A stretch of 64,000 bases of DNA, from the NCBI RefSeq assembly GCF_900104965.1, contig NZ_LT629757.1, forward strand, positions 2,232,001 through 2,296,000, written 5' to 3'. This document shows, piece after piece, positions 53,603 through 62,663 of the stretch. The position numbers and the translations under genes were made by a program. The DNA comes from Nocardioides scoriae (lineage in GTDB: Bacteria; Actinomycetota; Actinomycetes; Propionibacteriales; Nocardioidaceae). How positions within the stretch are numbered: the stretch's first letter is position 1; the number at the start of each line of letters is the position of its first letter. The notes under the pieces were generated by a model. That model was given only the letters and a program-made list of their open reading frames with translations, was not told the origin of the DNA and did not search any database.

Positions 53603-55209
53603 CGGTCCTCCGCCACCCCCTGCAGGAGCATCGTGCCGATGCCCGGGTCCAGCCCGAGCCGGGCGAGCCCGAACGGGTCGATCGGCTCCGGCGCACCGGA
53701 CGTGGTGAAGCGCTCGTTGAGCGGGGCGCGCGGCAGGCCCAGCAGGCCGCCACCGCCCGAACCGCCGGAGCCGGAGCCGGAGCCACCGGAGGTGGAGCCA
53801 CCACCGGAGCCGCCGGACCCGGTGAGCAGGCCGTCCAGCGCGCCGCCGACGGGGCCGAGGGCACCGCTGAGCAGCTGCTTGACCTGGTCGGGCGTGAGGA
53901 TGTCGAGCACGTCGAGCAGCGTCGGGAGCACCGTGGTGGCCGAGTCGAGCAGGTCGTTGAGGCTGACCTCCTCGCAGTTGCGCTCCGCGGTGTCGAGGGC
54001 GTTCTTCAGCAGCCGGTCGACCAGCGCGTCGCGCAGCTTCTCGCGCTCCTGGGCGGTGATGAGCGGGTTGTCCGGGAGGGCGTTGACCGCGCGGGTGGCG
54101 GCCTCGCGGACGTTGGCCTCGGTCGCCGCGCGGATCGCAGCCAGCGCGTCGCACACCTCGGTGGGCAGGCCCGGCAGCGTCGGCAGGTTGGGCAGGTCGA
54201 GCACGTCGAGGTCGAGGTTGACCGCGAGGTTGGTGTAGTCGCCCATGTGCAGGTTGCGGGCCACCTGGGGGTCACGACCGACGGCCTCGTCGACGAAGGG
54301 GTAGGTCAGGAAGACCTGCAGCGCCTTGGGGAGGTCCTGACCGGCCGCGGCGAACTGGTCCAGCACCGGGCCGAGGTCGCGCAGCGTGTTGATCGTGGAC
54401 TGCTTGGAGGCCTTGATGACCCGCACCCCGACGTCGGACAGGCGGGTCAGCGCCTTGAGCAGCCGCACCAGGTCGGCCCGCTGCCGGTTGATCGAGCGCA
54501 GCGCGTCGGGGACGTCGTCCAGGGCGTTCTTGATCGTCTGGTCCTGCTGGCGCGCGGAGGCGGCCAGCCGGTTGGTGTTCTCGATCGCCGCGACGATGGA
54601 GGCCTTGTTCTCGTCGAGCTGGCCCACGAAGGTGTCCATCTGCGTGAGCAGCGAGCGGACGTCGGCCTCGCGGCCGTCGAAGGTGTTGTTGAGCTCGGAG
54701 ACGATGGTCTTCAGCTGGCCCACGCCACCGCCGTTGAGCAGCAGCGCGAGGGCGCTGAAGACCTCCTCGACCTCGGGGTTGCGTCCGGTGCGGTCCAGGC
54801 CGATGACGTCGCCGTCGGAGAGCCGGCCGCCGCTCGGCGACTGCGGCGGGGACAGCGAGACGAACTTCTCCCCCAGCAGGCTGGTCTGGCGGATCTGCGC
54901 GGTCGCGTTGTCAGGCAGCTTCACGTCGGCGGGCAGCTTGAGGGTCACCACCGCGACGTAGCCCTTGAGCTTGACGGCGGTCACCTTGCCGACGCTGACG
55001 TCGTCGATCTTGACCGTCGACTGGGGCACGAGGTCCAGCACGTCGCGGAACCGGGCGGTGACCTCGATCGGGTTGTCCCCGGTGTCGGGGCCGCCGGGCA
55101 GCGGCGCGTCGTACACCGAGCAGCCGGAGAGCAGCAGCGCGCCGGCGACGAGGGAGGACAGCCCGCCGGCGAGGCGGCGCCGCAGCACGGGACGGGAGCT
55201 CGGGCTCAC
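53599..55209 (-). CDS. MCE family lipoprotein, MceE position
   Basis: 536 residues from the GTG at 55209, which overlaps the MceD stop (GTGA). A lipoprotein signal (LVAGALLLSGCSVYDAPLPG, lipobox Cys about residue 29) marks it as the LprK/MceE-type lipoprotein. The MCE domain follows (VTARFRDVLDLVPQSTVKID), then a long helical part. Residues about 463-487 are an almost pure Gly/Ser linker, followed by a 49-residue tail. It is longer than usual mycobacterial MceE proteins because of that C-terminal part. Confidence 0.93.
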   Translation of the reverse strand: MSPSSRPVLRRRLAGGLSSLVAGALLLSGCSVYDAPLPGGPDTGDNPIEVTARFRDVLDLVPQSTVKIDDVSVGKVTAVKLKGYVAVVTLKLPADVKLPDNATAQIRQTSLLGEKFVSLSPPQSPSGGRLSDGDVIGLDRTGRNPEVEEVFSALALLLNGGGVGQLKTIVSELNNTFDGREADVRSLLTQMDTFVGQLDENKASIVAAIENTNRLAASARQQDQTIKNALDDVPDALRSINRQRADLVRLLKALTRLSDVGVRVIKASKQSTINTLRDLGPVLDQFAAAGQDLPKALQVFLTYPFVDEAVGRDPQVARNLHMGDYTNLAVNLDLDVLDLPNLPTLPGLPTEVCDALAAIRAATEANVREAATRAVNALPDNPLITAQEREKLRDALVDRLLKNALDTAERNCEEVSLNDLLDSATTVLPTLLDVLDILTPDQVKQLLSGALGPVGGALDGLLTGSGGSGGGSTSGGSGSGSGGSGGGGLLGLPRAPLNERFTTSGAPEPIDPFGLARLGLDPGIGTMLLQGVAEDR

Positions 55210-56390
55210 GGCTGCACCTCCAGGAGTCCACCGAGGGACCGGTCGACGGGCTCGCGCTCGTAGGTGGCCTGCGCGGGGGAGCCGGGAGCGGCGCGTCCGG
55301 CCGGGACCGCGGGCAGCGCGCCCTGGAGGGCGTCGCGGATCGACAGGCAGGCCTTGTTCTGGTCGGCGGCGCTGACCAGGCTGCACACGGTCGTCAGCGG
55401 GTCGGTGCCGAGGTTGGTGAACAGCTGGCCGAGGTTGTCGCGCACGTCGAGCGTCCCGGTGTCGGTGTTGCCGGCCAGGAACAGGTTGTTCAGCGCGGCG
55501 GGGGCGTACTGCAGCGTCTTGTCCAGCGCGTCGCGGCGCTTGACGATGGTCTTGGTGACGCGGTTGAGGCCGGAGATGTTCTGGCTCAGCGAGGCCTTGT
55601 TCTCGCGGATGAACCCACGGATCTCCTGCATCGCGACCGACAGGTTGCGCAGCACGGCCGCGAGCTCCTGCCGCTCCCCCGCCAGCAGCTCGGCGCCGCT
55701 GGCCAGCGAGTCGTTGAACCGGCGCACGGTGTCGTCGTTGCGCGCCAGCGTGCTGGTGAAGTCCTGCACCTGGCTCAGCGAGCCGAACAGCTCGTCCTTG
55801 TTGTCGGCCAGCGTCTGGGTCAGGGCGCCGACGTTCTTGAGGGTGCGGTTGAGCTCCACGCCCTGCCCACCGAGGTTGCGCGCGGTGGCGTCGAGCAGGC
55901 GGGTCAGCGGGCCGACCCCGCCGTCGACCGGCTTGTTGGCCTGGTCGGGGCCCAGCGCGATGTTGAGCTGGTTGAGGCTGCTGAAGATCTCGTCGAGCTC
56001 GAGCGGCGTGGCCGTCCGGTCGACGCCCAGCTCGGCGTTGTCGGGAAGGACGTCCCCGCCGTCGTACGCCGGGGTCATCTGGACGAAGCGGTCGCCCACG
56101 ATCGAGGGCGCGATGACGGCCGCCTTGGCGTCGGCGGGCAGCTTGTACTTGCTGTCGTAGCTGAGCTTGACGCGGACGGCCGTGCCCACGGGCGTGACCT
56201 CCTCGACCTTGCCCACCGGCACGCCGAGGATCTTCACGTCGGAGCCCTTGTAGAGCGAGACCGTGCGCGGGAAGTCGGCCGTGACGTAGCGCTTCTCGCC
56301 GCCGGGCCAGAAGACCGCGAGCAGGGCGGCCAGCAGGGCCACGACCAGGACCACGCCGATGACGGGGTTCAGCTTCGCGAGGGACTTCAT
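55206..56390 (-). CDS. MCE family protein, MceD position
   Basis: 394 residues from the ATG at 56390 (MKSLAKLNPVIGVVLVVALL), which overlaps the MceC stop as ATGA. One N-terminal membrane helix, an MCE domain (ADFPRTVSLYKGSDVKILGV), a long alpha-helical section and a C-terminal region with two Cys (TTVCSLVSAADQNKACLS). By position it is MceD of the A-F series. Confidence 0.93.
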   Translation of the reverse strand: MKSLAKLNPVIGVVLVVALLAALLAVFWPGGEKRYVTADFPRTVSLYKGSDVKILGVPVGKVEEVTPVGTAVRVKLSYDSKYKLPADAKAAVIAPSIVGDRFVQMTPAYDGGDVLPDNAELGVDRTATPLELDEIFSSLNQLNIALGPDQANKPVDGGVGPLTRLLDATARNLGGQGVELNRTLKNVGALTQTLADNKDELFGSLSQVQDFTSTLARNDDTVRRFNDSLASGAELLAGERQELAAVLRNLSVAMQEIRGFIRENKASLSQNISGLNRVTKTIVKRRDALDKTLQYAPAALNNLFLAGNTDTGTLDVRDNLGQLFTNLGTDPLTTVCSLVSAADQNKACLSIRDALQGALPAVPAGRAAPGSPAQATYEREPVDRSLGGLLEVQP

Positions 56391-57367
56391 CCCTGGCCTC
56401 CCGTCGGCAGGGCGGGGGCGGGCGGGAGGTTCTCGATGTAGACGTCGAACCACGGGCCGGACCCGAGCGTGTTGGCGAAGACGCGGTAGAAGGGCTCGAG
56501 CAGCCGCAGGCTCTCGTCGAGGTTGTTCTGGTTCTTCAGCAGCGTGTCCACGACGCCCTTGAGGTTGTCGAGGGCCGGCTTGAGGTCCGAGCGGGTCTGG
56601 CGCACCAGCGCGGTCAGCTCGAGGGAGAGCCGGTTGGTGGAGACCAGCAGGGTGTGCACGGCCTCGCGGCGCGCCACCAGCGCCCGCAGCAGGACGTCGC
56701 TGTCCTTCATCAGGGAGACCAGGTCCTCGTCGCGGTTCGCGAGCGTGCCCGAGACCGTGTCGAGGTTGCGCAGCAGCTCGCCGATCTGGTCGTTGCGGCT
56801 CGCGACCGTCTCCGAGAGCCGGGACAGCCCTCGCAGCGTGCCCTGGAAGGCGGCCGGGGTGTTGTCGGTCAGCTCGGCCAGGGTGTCGAACGACTTGCCG
56901 AGCTGGTCGACGTCGATGTCCTCGGCCTTGCCCGCGAGGCCCTCGAACGCCGAGACGACGTCGAACGCCGACTGGGTGCGGCTGCGGGGGATCAGCGCGT
57001 CCTCGGCCAGCTGGCCCGATCCCTCGGGCTCGAGGGCGAGGTACATGTCACCGAGCAGCGTCTTGATCTTGATCTGGGCGCCGGTCTCGCGACCGAACTT
57101 CGACGGGGTGTCGACCTTGAACTTGGCGACGACCTGGTTGCCGTCGAGCTCGATGGCGTCGACCTTGCCGACCCGGACACCGGCGATCCGGACCTCGTCG
57201 CCCGGCTTGAGACCGCTGGCGTCGTTGAAGGCGGCCCGGTAGGTGTCGCCGCCGCCGATGAGGGGCAGCGAGCCGGCCTTGAAGGCCCCGAGGAGCAGGG
57301 CGGCCAGGACGGCGATGCTGATCGCGCCGATCACCACGGGGTTCCGCTCGCGGAAGGGAACGCTCAT
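56387..57367 (-). CDS. MCE family protein, MceC position
   Basis: 326 residues. Membrane helix VVIGAISIAVLAALLLGAFK, MCE domain AAFNDASGLKPGDEVRIAGV, then the helical needle-like region (LRNLDTVSGTLANRDEDLVS). It has no long C-terminal tail. The ATG start overlaps MceD by ATGA at its end and MceB by ATGA at its start. Confidence 0.93.
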   Translation of the reverse strand: MSVPFRERNPVVIGAISIAVLAALLLGAFKAGSLPLIGGGDTYRAAFNDASGLKPGDEVRIAGVRVGKVDAIELDGNQVVAKFKVDTPSKFGRETGAQIKIKTLLGDMYLALEPEGSGQLAEDALIPRSRTQSAFDVVSAFEGLAGKAEDIDVDQLGKSFDTLAELTDNTPAAFQGTLRGLSRLSETVASRNDQIGELLRNLDTVSGTLANRDEDLVSLMKDSDVLLRALVARREAVHTLLVSTNRLSLELTALVRQTRSDLKPALDNLKGVVDTLLKNQNNLDESLRLLEPFYRVFANTLGSGPWFDVYIENLPPAPALPTGGQG

Positions 57368-58410
57368 CCGAGCTCACACCTCGCGTCCTTGCTGAACGTG
57401 CTCGTGTCGTACTTGATCGGGACGGTGAGGGCGTTGCCCACCTTCACGTTGCCCTGGAACTGGCACAGGTAGAAGTTGAAGAACGAGCCGTAGATCGCGG
57501 TGCGACCGATCTTGTTCAGCTTGATCGGCAGCACCTGCAGCGCGCGGTCGATCTCGCCGCGACCCTGGTTGAGGTTGGCCGCCACCTTGCGCAGGCCCTT
57601 GACGTCGCGCACCAGCGAGGGCCGGATGCCGATCACCAGGCTGGAGGTCTCGTCGGCCAGCGCCGATACGGAGTCGAGCGAGCCGAGGATGGCGCCGCGG
57701 TCCTGCACCAGGCCCGACATCAGCCGCTGGAAGTCGGTGATCAGCTCGTTGAGCTGCTTGTCGCGCCCGGCCAGCGTGGCCAGCACGGCGTTGAGGTTGT
57801 CGATGACCTCGCCGATCACCTTGTCGCGGTCGGCCAGCGTGTTGGTCAGCGACGCGGTGCTCTGCAGCAGCGAGGTGAGCGTGCCGCCCTCCCCCTGGAA
57901 GACCGAGATGACCTCGGCCGAGAGCTTGTTGATGTCGGCGGGCGAGAGCGCCGCGAACAGCGGCTTGAAGCCGTTGAAGAGCACCGTCAGGTCGAGGGCC
58001 GGCTTGGTCCGGTCCATCGGGATGGTGGCGTCCTCGGGCAGCCGGTCGAGGTCGCCCACGCCCTGCGTCAGCGCGATGTAGCGCTGGCCGACGAGGTTGC
58101 GGTAGCGGATCGTGGCCGTGCTGCTCTTGGTGACCACCGAGCTCCGGGCGACCCCGAAGGTCACCTCGGCGCGCTCGCGGTCGACGATGCGCACGTCCTT
58201 GACGCTGCCGACCTTGACGCCGGCGATCCGGATGTCGTCGCCCTTGACCACGCCGGTCGCGTCGGAGAACTGGGCCTTGTAGGTCCGCGTGGACTCGAAG
58301 GTGAAGTTGCCGATGAGGACCACCAGCACGCCCGTGGCCAGCGAGGTCACGAGGATGAAGATCATCAGCTTGACCAGGTCGCCGCTGGTCTTCTTGTCGA
58401 GGATGCTCAT
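57364..58410 (-). CDS. MCE family protein, MceB position
   Basis: 348 residues. Membrane helix LVKLMIFILVTSLATGVLVV, MCE domain AQFSDATGVVKGDDIRIAGV, helical region, and two C-terminal Cys (FNFYLCQFQG, KDARCELG). Overlaps MceA by ATGA. Confidence 0.93.
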   Translation of the reverse strand: MSILDKKTSGDLVKLMIFILVTSLATGVLVVLIGNFTFESTRTYKAQFSDATGVVKGDDIRIAGVKVGSVKDVRIVDRERAEVTFGVARSSVVTKSSTATIRYRNLVGQRYIALTQGVGDLDRLPEDATIPMDRTKPALDLTVLFNGFKPLFAALSPADINKLSAEVISVFQGEGGTLTSLLQSTASLTNTLADRDKVIGEVIDNLNAVLATLAGRDKQLNELITDFQRLMSGLVQDRGAILGSLDSVSALADETSSLVIGIRPSLVRDVKGLRKVAANLNQGRGEIDRALQVLPIKLNKIGRTAIYGSFFNFYLCQFQGNVKVGNALTVPIKYDTSTFSKDARCELG

Positions 58411-59738
58411 CCGATGCTCACCTTCGTCCCGGCCATGGCCGGCGCGAACAGCGCGGCGGTGATGTCGGACATCTCGTCGACCGGCATCCCCAGCGAGGGC
58501 GCCAGCAGCGAGTTGATCAGCGCCTTCTGCGAGGGGGTCCCCGAGGGACCGACGCTGATGGAGGAGCGGTCGGCCCGGCCCACCTGGCCCACCGAGGCAT
58601 CACGGGGGGTCGCGGACGTGACACCGAAGCCCGGCGAGGTCCGCTGACCGCCCTTGCCGATGCCGTTCACGCCGTCGTCGATGTTGGGGAACTTCGGGTA
58701 GGGGATCGGCGGGTTCGGCAGCCCGGCGCAGTTGGGGGCGTTGGAGGCGCCGTAGACCTGGGTGTCGCCCGCGGTGTAGCCGCGCGGCTGCTTGGGCAGC
58801 AGCTGCAGGTCGATGTGGAAGATGAAGCCGCGGAAGGTCGAGGCCAGCCGCGGCGCCTGGTCGACGATGCCGCGCAGCATGCAGGGGTACGTCGAGGAGT
58901 AGCGCGCGAGCAGGGCCACGATCGGCTCGCTCAGCTGGCTGAGCCGGATCAGGTTGTTGCCGTTGTCGTTGAGGAACCCGGTCGTGGTGTCCGAGAACGA
59001 CGTCAGGTCCTTGAGGAAGGCGTTGAGCTTGGCCTCCTTGGACACCAGGGTGTTGCCGGTCTTGGTGGTGTTGCGCAGGGTCTCGGCCAGCTGCGGGAAG
59101 ACGTCGGCGTAGGTGTCGGTCACCGTCGCCAGCAGCTTCAGGTCCTCGACCAGGGCCGGCAGCTGGGGGTTCATCCGGGTCAGGTAGTCGTCGAGCGTCA
59201 CCAGGGTCTCGCCGAGCTTCTCGCCGCGCCCGTCGAGGGCGTCGGCGAGGGCGTTCAGGGTGTAGTTCAGCTCGGCCGGCTGCACCGCGCGCAGCAGCGG
59301 GTAGAGGTCGTTGAGGACCTTCTCCACCTCGATGGGCAGCTTCGTCTGCGTGATCTCGTCCCCCGCCGCGAGAGGGGTCGACGCGGGCTTCGAGGGGATG
59401 TCGAGCTCGACGTACTTCTCGCCGAACAGGGTCTTGGGCAGGATCGCGGCCGTCACGTTGTCGGGGATCTGCTTGATCGAGTCGGGCTTGATGCCGAGCT
59501 CGATCGTCGCGCCCTTCCCGACGGAGTCCATCTTGGTGACCTGGCCGACGATGACGCCGCGGACCTTGACGTCCGCCTTGTCGGGCAGCTGCAGGCCGGC
59601 GCTGTTGGTCGTGAGCGAGACCCGGTCGAAGTCGGTGAACTTCTGCCCGAAGATCGCGCTCACCAGCCACACGGCCAGCACGAGCAGGCCGATGAACACG
59701 AGGCCGAGGAAGCGGTGGTTCATGAGGTGCTTGGTCAC
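58407..59738 (-). CDS. MCE family protein, MceA position
   Basis: 443 residues from a GTG at 59738. Membrane helix FLGLVFIGLLVLAVWLVSAI and MCE domain with DRVSLTTNSAGLQLPDKADV and KVRGVIVGQVTKMD. The helical region is followed by a Pro/Gly-rich C-terminal tail with two Cys (YPCMLRG, APNCAG). First of the six mce genes, 4 nt after the second YrbE gene. Together the six products are expected to form a heterohexameric lipid conduit. Confidence 0.94.
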   Translation of the reverse strand: MTKHLMNHRFLGLVFIGLLVLAVWLVSAIFGQKFTDFDRVSLTTNSAGLQLPDKADVKVRGVIVGQVTKMDSVGKGATIELGIKPDSIKQIPDNVTAAILPKTLFGEKYVELDIPSKPASTPLAAGDEITQTKLPIEVEKVLNDLYPLLRAVQPAELNYTLNALADALDGRGEKLGETLVTLDDYLTRMNPQLPALVEDLKLLATVTDTYADVFPQLAETLRNTTKTGNTLVSKEAKLNAFLKDLTSFSDTTTGFLNDNGNNLIRLSQLSEPIVALLARYSSTYPCMLRGIVDQAPRLASTFRGFIFHIDLQLLPKQPRGYTAGDTQVYGASNAPNCAGLPNPPIPYPKFPNIDDGVNGIGKGGQRTSPGFGVTSATPRDASVGQVGRADRSSISVGPSGTPSQKALINSLLAPSLGMPVDEMSDITAALFAPAMAGTKVSIG

Positions 59739-59742
59739 GTCG

Positions 59743-60570
59743 TCACCCCGCCAACCGGACGGTGGCGGCAGATCCCCAGATCGCCATGGACAGGAACAGG
59801 TCGATCACGTTGACCGCCACGATCGAGGTGCGGACCGCGCGGCCGACCGCGACGCCCACGCCCGCGGGGCCGCCGCCGGCGGTGTAGCCGTGGTAGCAGT
59901 GGATGAGGATCACCACGACCGAGAACACCAGGACCTTGCCGAAGGACCACAGCACGTCGCCCGGTGGGAGGAACAGGTTGAAGTAGTGGTCGTAGGTGCC
60001 CGGGCTCTGCCCGTAGAACAGCGTCACCGTCAGGCGGGTGGCGACGTAGGAGGACATCAGGCCCACGACGTAGAGCGGGATGATCGCGACCAGGCCCGCG
60101 ACGATGCGCGTGGTGACGAGGAACGGCATCGAGGGGATCGCCATCACCTCGAGGGCGTCGACCTCCTCGGAGATGCGCATGGCGCCCAGCTGGGCGGTGA
60201 AGCCGCAGCCGACGGTGGCGGCCAGTGCGATGCCGGCCACGAGCGGGGCGATCTCGCGGGTGTTGAAGTACGCCGAGACGAACCCCGCGAACGGTGCGGT
60301 GCCGATCTGGTCGAGCGCGGCGTAGCCCGACAGGCCCACCTGGGCCCCGGTGAAGAAGGTCATGGCCAGGATGACGCCGACCGTGCCGCCGATGACGGCC
60401 AGGGCGCCCGATCCGAGGGTGACCTCGGCCAGCAGCCGCAGGATCTCCTTGGGGTAGCGCGTCACCGACCGCGGGGTGGCGCGCAGGGCGCGCAGGTAGA
60501 ACGCCAGCTCCTCCCCCATCCGGTCGATGGAGGACAGCGGCCGCTCGTAGACGCTCTTGAGGTTCGCCAT
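59743..60570 (-). CDS. MlaE/YrbE-family ABC permease, second copy (YrbEB)
   Basis: 275 residues with about five or six hydrophobic helices; typical MlaE/YrbE segments are GSGALAVIGGTVGVILAMTF and MRISEEVDALEVMAIPSMPF, the coupling helix EEVDALEVM. It begins with a 50-residue cytoplasmic segment. Should pair with YrbEA to form the membrane core of the Mkl-driven importer. 5 nt from YrbEA. Confidence 0.94.
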   Translation of the reverse strand: MANLKSVYERPLSSIDRMGEELAFYLRALRATPRSVTRYPKEILRLLAEVTLGSGALAVIGGTVGVILAMTFFTGAQVGLSGYAALDQIGTAPFAGFVSAYFNTREIAPLVAGIALAATVGCGFTAQLGAMRISEEVDALEVMAIPSMPFLVTTRIVAGLVAIIPLYVVGLMSSYVATRLTVTLFYGQSPGTYDHYFNLFLPPGDVLWSFGKVLVFSVVVILIHCYHGYTAGGGPAGVGVAVGRAVRTSIVAVNVIDLFLSMAIWGSAATVRLAG

Positions 60571-60575
60571 CGTCC

Positions 60576-61361
60576 TCAGCCTGTCTTCGGGGGGATGATC
60601 TGGAGGTAGATGGCGCTCACCACGAAGTTGACGATGAACAGCAGCACGAAGGTGATGACCACCGACTCGTTGACCGCGTCACCGACGCCCTTGGGGCCGC
60701 CGTTGGCGTTGACGCCCTTGTACGCCGCGACGACCGCCGCGAGCATGCCGAAGAGCAGGGCCTTGAACAGGCCCACCCACAGGTCGGGCAGCTGGGCGAG
60801 GGCGGTGAAGCTGGCCAGGTAGGCGCCCGGCGTACCGCCCTGCAGACCGACGTTGAACACGTAGCCGCCTGCGACGCCGACCACGCTCACCATGCCGTTG
60901 AGGAAGACCGCCACCATCATGCAGGCGAGCACGCGGGGCACGACGAGGCGCTGGATCGGGTCGATGCCGAGCACCATCATGGCGTCGAGCTCCTCGCGGA
61001 TCTTGCGCGCTCCGAGGTCGGCCGCGATCGCCGAGCCGCCCGCACCGGCGATCAGCAGCGCCGTGCCGATGGGCGCCGCCTGCTGCACGACCGCCAGCAC
61101 CGAGGCGGACCCGGTGAACGACTGTGCGCCGAACTGCTTGATGAGGCCGCCGACCTGCAGCGCGATGACCGCACCGAACGGGATGGCGACCAGGGCCGTC
61201 GGCACGATCGTCACCGAGGCCAGGAACCAGGCCTGCTGGATGAACTCGCGGGTCTGGAACGGGCGCCGGAAGAGCTGCCGGAAGGTGTCGAGCGCGAAGG
61301 CGAAGAGCTTGCCCGACGTGCCGATCGGCTTCAGCAGGCGGCTCGAGGTGAGGGTGGCCAT
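60576..61361 (-). CDS. MlaE/YrbE-family ABC permease, first copy (YrbEA)
   Basis: 261 residues. Motifs include VPTALVAIPFGAVIALQVGG, and RKIREELDAMMVLGIDPIQR, the coupling-helix signature, and PRVLACMMVAVFLNGMVSVV. It lies 7 nt after the ATPase gene and 5 nt before YrbEB. Member of the Mkl-YrbEA-YrbEB core; acts in the cytoplasmic membrane. Confidence 0.94.
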   Translation of the reverse strand: MATLTSSRLLKPIGTSGKLFAFALDTFRQLFRRPFQTREFIQQAWFLASVTIVPTALVAIPFGAVIALQVGGLIKQFGAQSFTGSASVLAVVQQAAPIGTALLIAGAGGSAIAADLGARKIREELDAMMVLGIDPIQRLVVPRVLACMMVAVFLNGMVSVVGVAGGYVFNVGLQGGTPGAYLASFTALAQLPDLWVGLFKALLFGMLAAVVAAYKGVNANGGPKGVGDAVNESVVITFVLLFIVNFVVSAIYLQIIPPKTG

Positions 61362-61368
61362 CAGCGGC

Positions 61369-62322
61369 TCACGCGCCAGTCGTCATGGTCATGTTCTCGT
61401 CGAACGAGCCGGGCGGCGGCGTGATGCCGTTCTCCTTGCACCAGGCACCCGGGTCGCGCTGGCTGCGTCGGGGCTGGCCGTTGGAGGGCTCGAGCTGCAG
61501 CGGGATGGGGGGCAGCGGCGGCAGGTCCATGTCCTTCTCGGCCTCGAGCTCGTCGGCGTCCTTCTCCTCCGACATGCCGATGGGTCCGACGACCTGGGCG
61601 TTGAGGAACTGGCGCACGACCGGCTCCTCCGAGGACAGCAGCATCTCGCGGGGACCGAACATGGCCAGGTGCTTGTGGTAGAGCAGGCCGATGTTGTCCG
61701 GCACCGTGCGCGCGGTGTTGATGTCGTGGGTGACGATGAGGAACGTCGCGTCGATCTGGGCGTTGAGGTCGACGATGAGCTGGTTGAGGAACGACGTGCG
61801 GACCGGGTCGAGGCCCGAGTCGGGCTCGTCGAACAGCACGATCTCCGGGTCGAGGACCAGCGCACGGGCCAGGCCGGCGCGCTTGCGCATGCCGCCGGAG
61901 ATCTCGCCGGGCAGCTTGGTCTCGGTGCCGAGGAGACCCGTGAGGTCGAGCTTCTCCATCACGATGTTGCGGATCTCGGACTCGGACTTCTTGGTGTGCT
62001 CGCGCAGCGGGAAGGCGATGTTGTCGTAGAGGTTCATCGAGCCGAACATGGCGCCGTCCTGGAACAGCACCCCGAACAGCTTGCGGATCTCGTAGAGCTC
62101 GCGCTCGGGGCAGGAGGCGATGTCGACGCCCTCGATGACCACGCTGCCGCGGTCGGGCTTGAGCAGACCGATGATCGTCTTGAGCAGCACGGACTTGCCG
62201 GTCCCGGAGGGACCCAGCATCACGCAGATCTCGCCCGCGGGGACGGTCAGCGTCACGTCGCCCCAGATCAGCTGGCTGCCGAAGCTCTTGGTCAGGTCCT
62301 TGATCGCGATCTCGACGCCCAC
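61369..62322 (-). CDS. Mkl-type ABC transporter ATPase of the mce locus
   Basis: 317 residues from the GTG at 62322 (GVEIAIKDLTKSFGSQLIWG) with GGAGG 8 nt upstream; the open frame extends further but is not conserved. Walker A GPSGTGKSVLL, signature LPGEISGGMRKRAGLARALV, Walker B IVLFDEPDSGLDP, H-loop IVTHDINTA. After the ATPase core comes a C-terminal extension of about 75 residues ending MTMTTGA; Mkl proteins carry such tails. It should power lipid or sterol import through the YrbE/MCE complex. Confidence 0.95.
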   Translation of the reverse strand: MGVEIAIKDLTKSFGSQLIWGDVTLTVPAGEICVMLGPSGTGKSVLLKTIIGLLKPDRGSVVIEGVDIASCPERELYEIRKLFGVLFQDGAMFGSMNLYDNIAFPLREHTKKSESEIRNIVMEKLDLTGLLGTETKLPGEISGGMRKRAGLARALVLDPEIVLFDEPDSGLDPVRTSFLNQLIVDLNAQIDATFLIVTHDINTARTVPDNIGLLYHKHLAMFGPREMLLSSEEPVVRQFLNAQVVGPIGMSEEKDADELEAEKDMDLPPLPPIPLQLEPSNGQPRRSQRDPGAWCKENGITPPPGSFDENMTMTTGA

Positions 62323-62371
62323 GCCGTCCGCCTCCCTCGTCGCTGGTGTTCCACGCGTTGCATGACTGCGT

Positions 62372-62391
62372 CCAGGTCCCTCTCGACCTGG
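62372..62391 (-). repeat. 7-bp inverted repeat in the mce leader
   Basis: CCAGGTC (62372-62378), 6 nt, GACCTGG (62385-62391). It lies between the candidate promoter and the Mkl start codon, about 50 nt before the GTG. It could be an operator or a leader hairpin. No KstR-type box (sterol regulator) is visible. Confidence 0.4.
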
Positions 62392-62442
62392 AGGCACGCT
62401 CAGCCCCCCTCTGCTGCGCGTACCAACGAGTAGCCCGCCGCT

Positions 62443-62471
62443 AAGTTACGGCAGCATTGCGGCGGCGTCAG
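62443..62471 (-). promoter_or_regulatory. Candidate promoter of the mce operon
   Basis: Minus strand: CTGACG (62466-62471), 17 nt, TAACTT (62443-62448). This gives a leader of about 115 nt before the Mkl GTG. Moderate match only. Confidence 0.4.
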
Positions 62472-62589
62472 GTGGATCGGGCACTCGTCTCAAAACAGGA
62501 CGGACACGGTCGGCCTACGACCGTGCACCAGGAGTTCCCCTCCCGGACGGTCCCATGCGCCACCCCGACCGACGGGTTCCCGGGCACGA

Positions 62590-62623
62590 CGAACGCCCCG
62601 GACCAGACGGTCCGGGGCGTTCG
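62590..62623 (-). terminator. Terminator of the rplJ-rplL operon
   Basis: A perfect 15-bp stem (62590-62604 with 62609-62623) and the loop AGAC, about 40 nt after the rplL stop. No U-run. It separates ribosomal transcription from the mce locus. The stem is nearly the same as that of the tuf terminator. Confidence 0.85.
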
Positions 62624-62663
62624 GGTGGTGCAGGCGATCAGCGTCGGCGCGAGCCGACCGGGA

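Larger units (their letters stand above)
62323..62663. other. Non-coding spacer between rplL and the mce operon
   Basis: 341 nt without a gene. In transcript order (high to low coordinate) it holds the rplL terminator (62590-62623), a candidate mce promoter (62443-62471) and a short inverted repeat in the mce leader (62372-62391). No coding frame is supported. Confidence 0.6.

Noticed and set aside
62323-62590. A KstR-type sterol-regulon operator before the mce operon.
   Set aside because: No matching palindrome; only the unrelated CCAGGTC repeat is present, so sterol import cannot be inferred from regulation.
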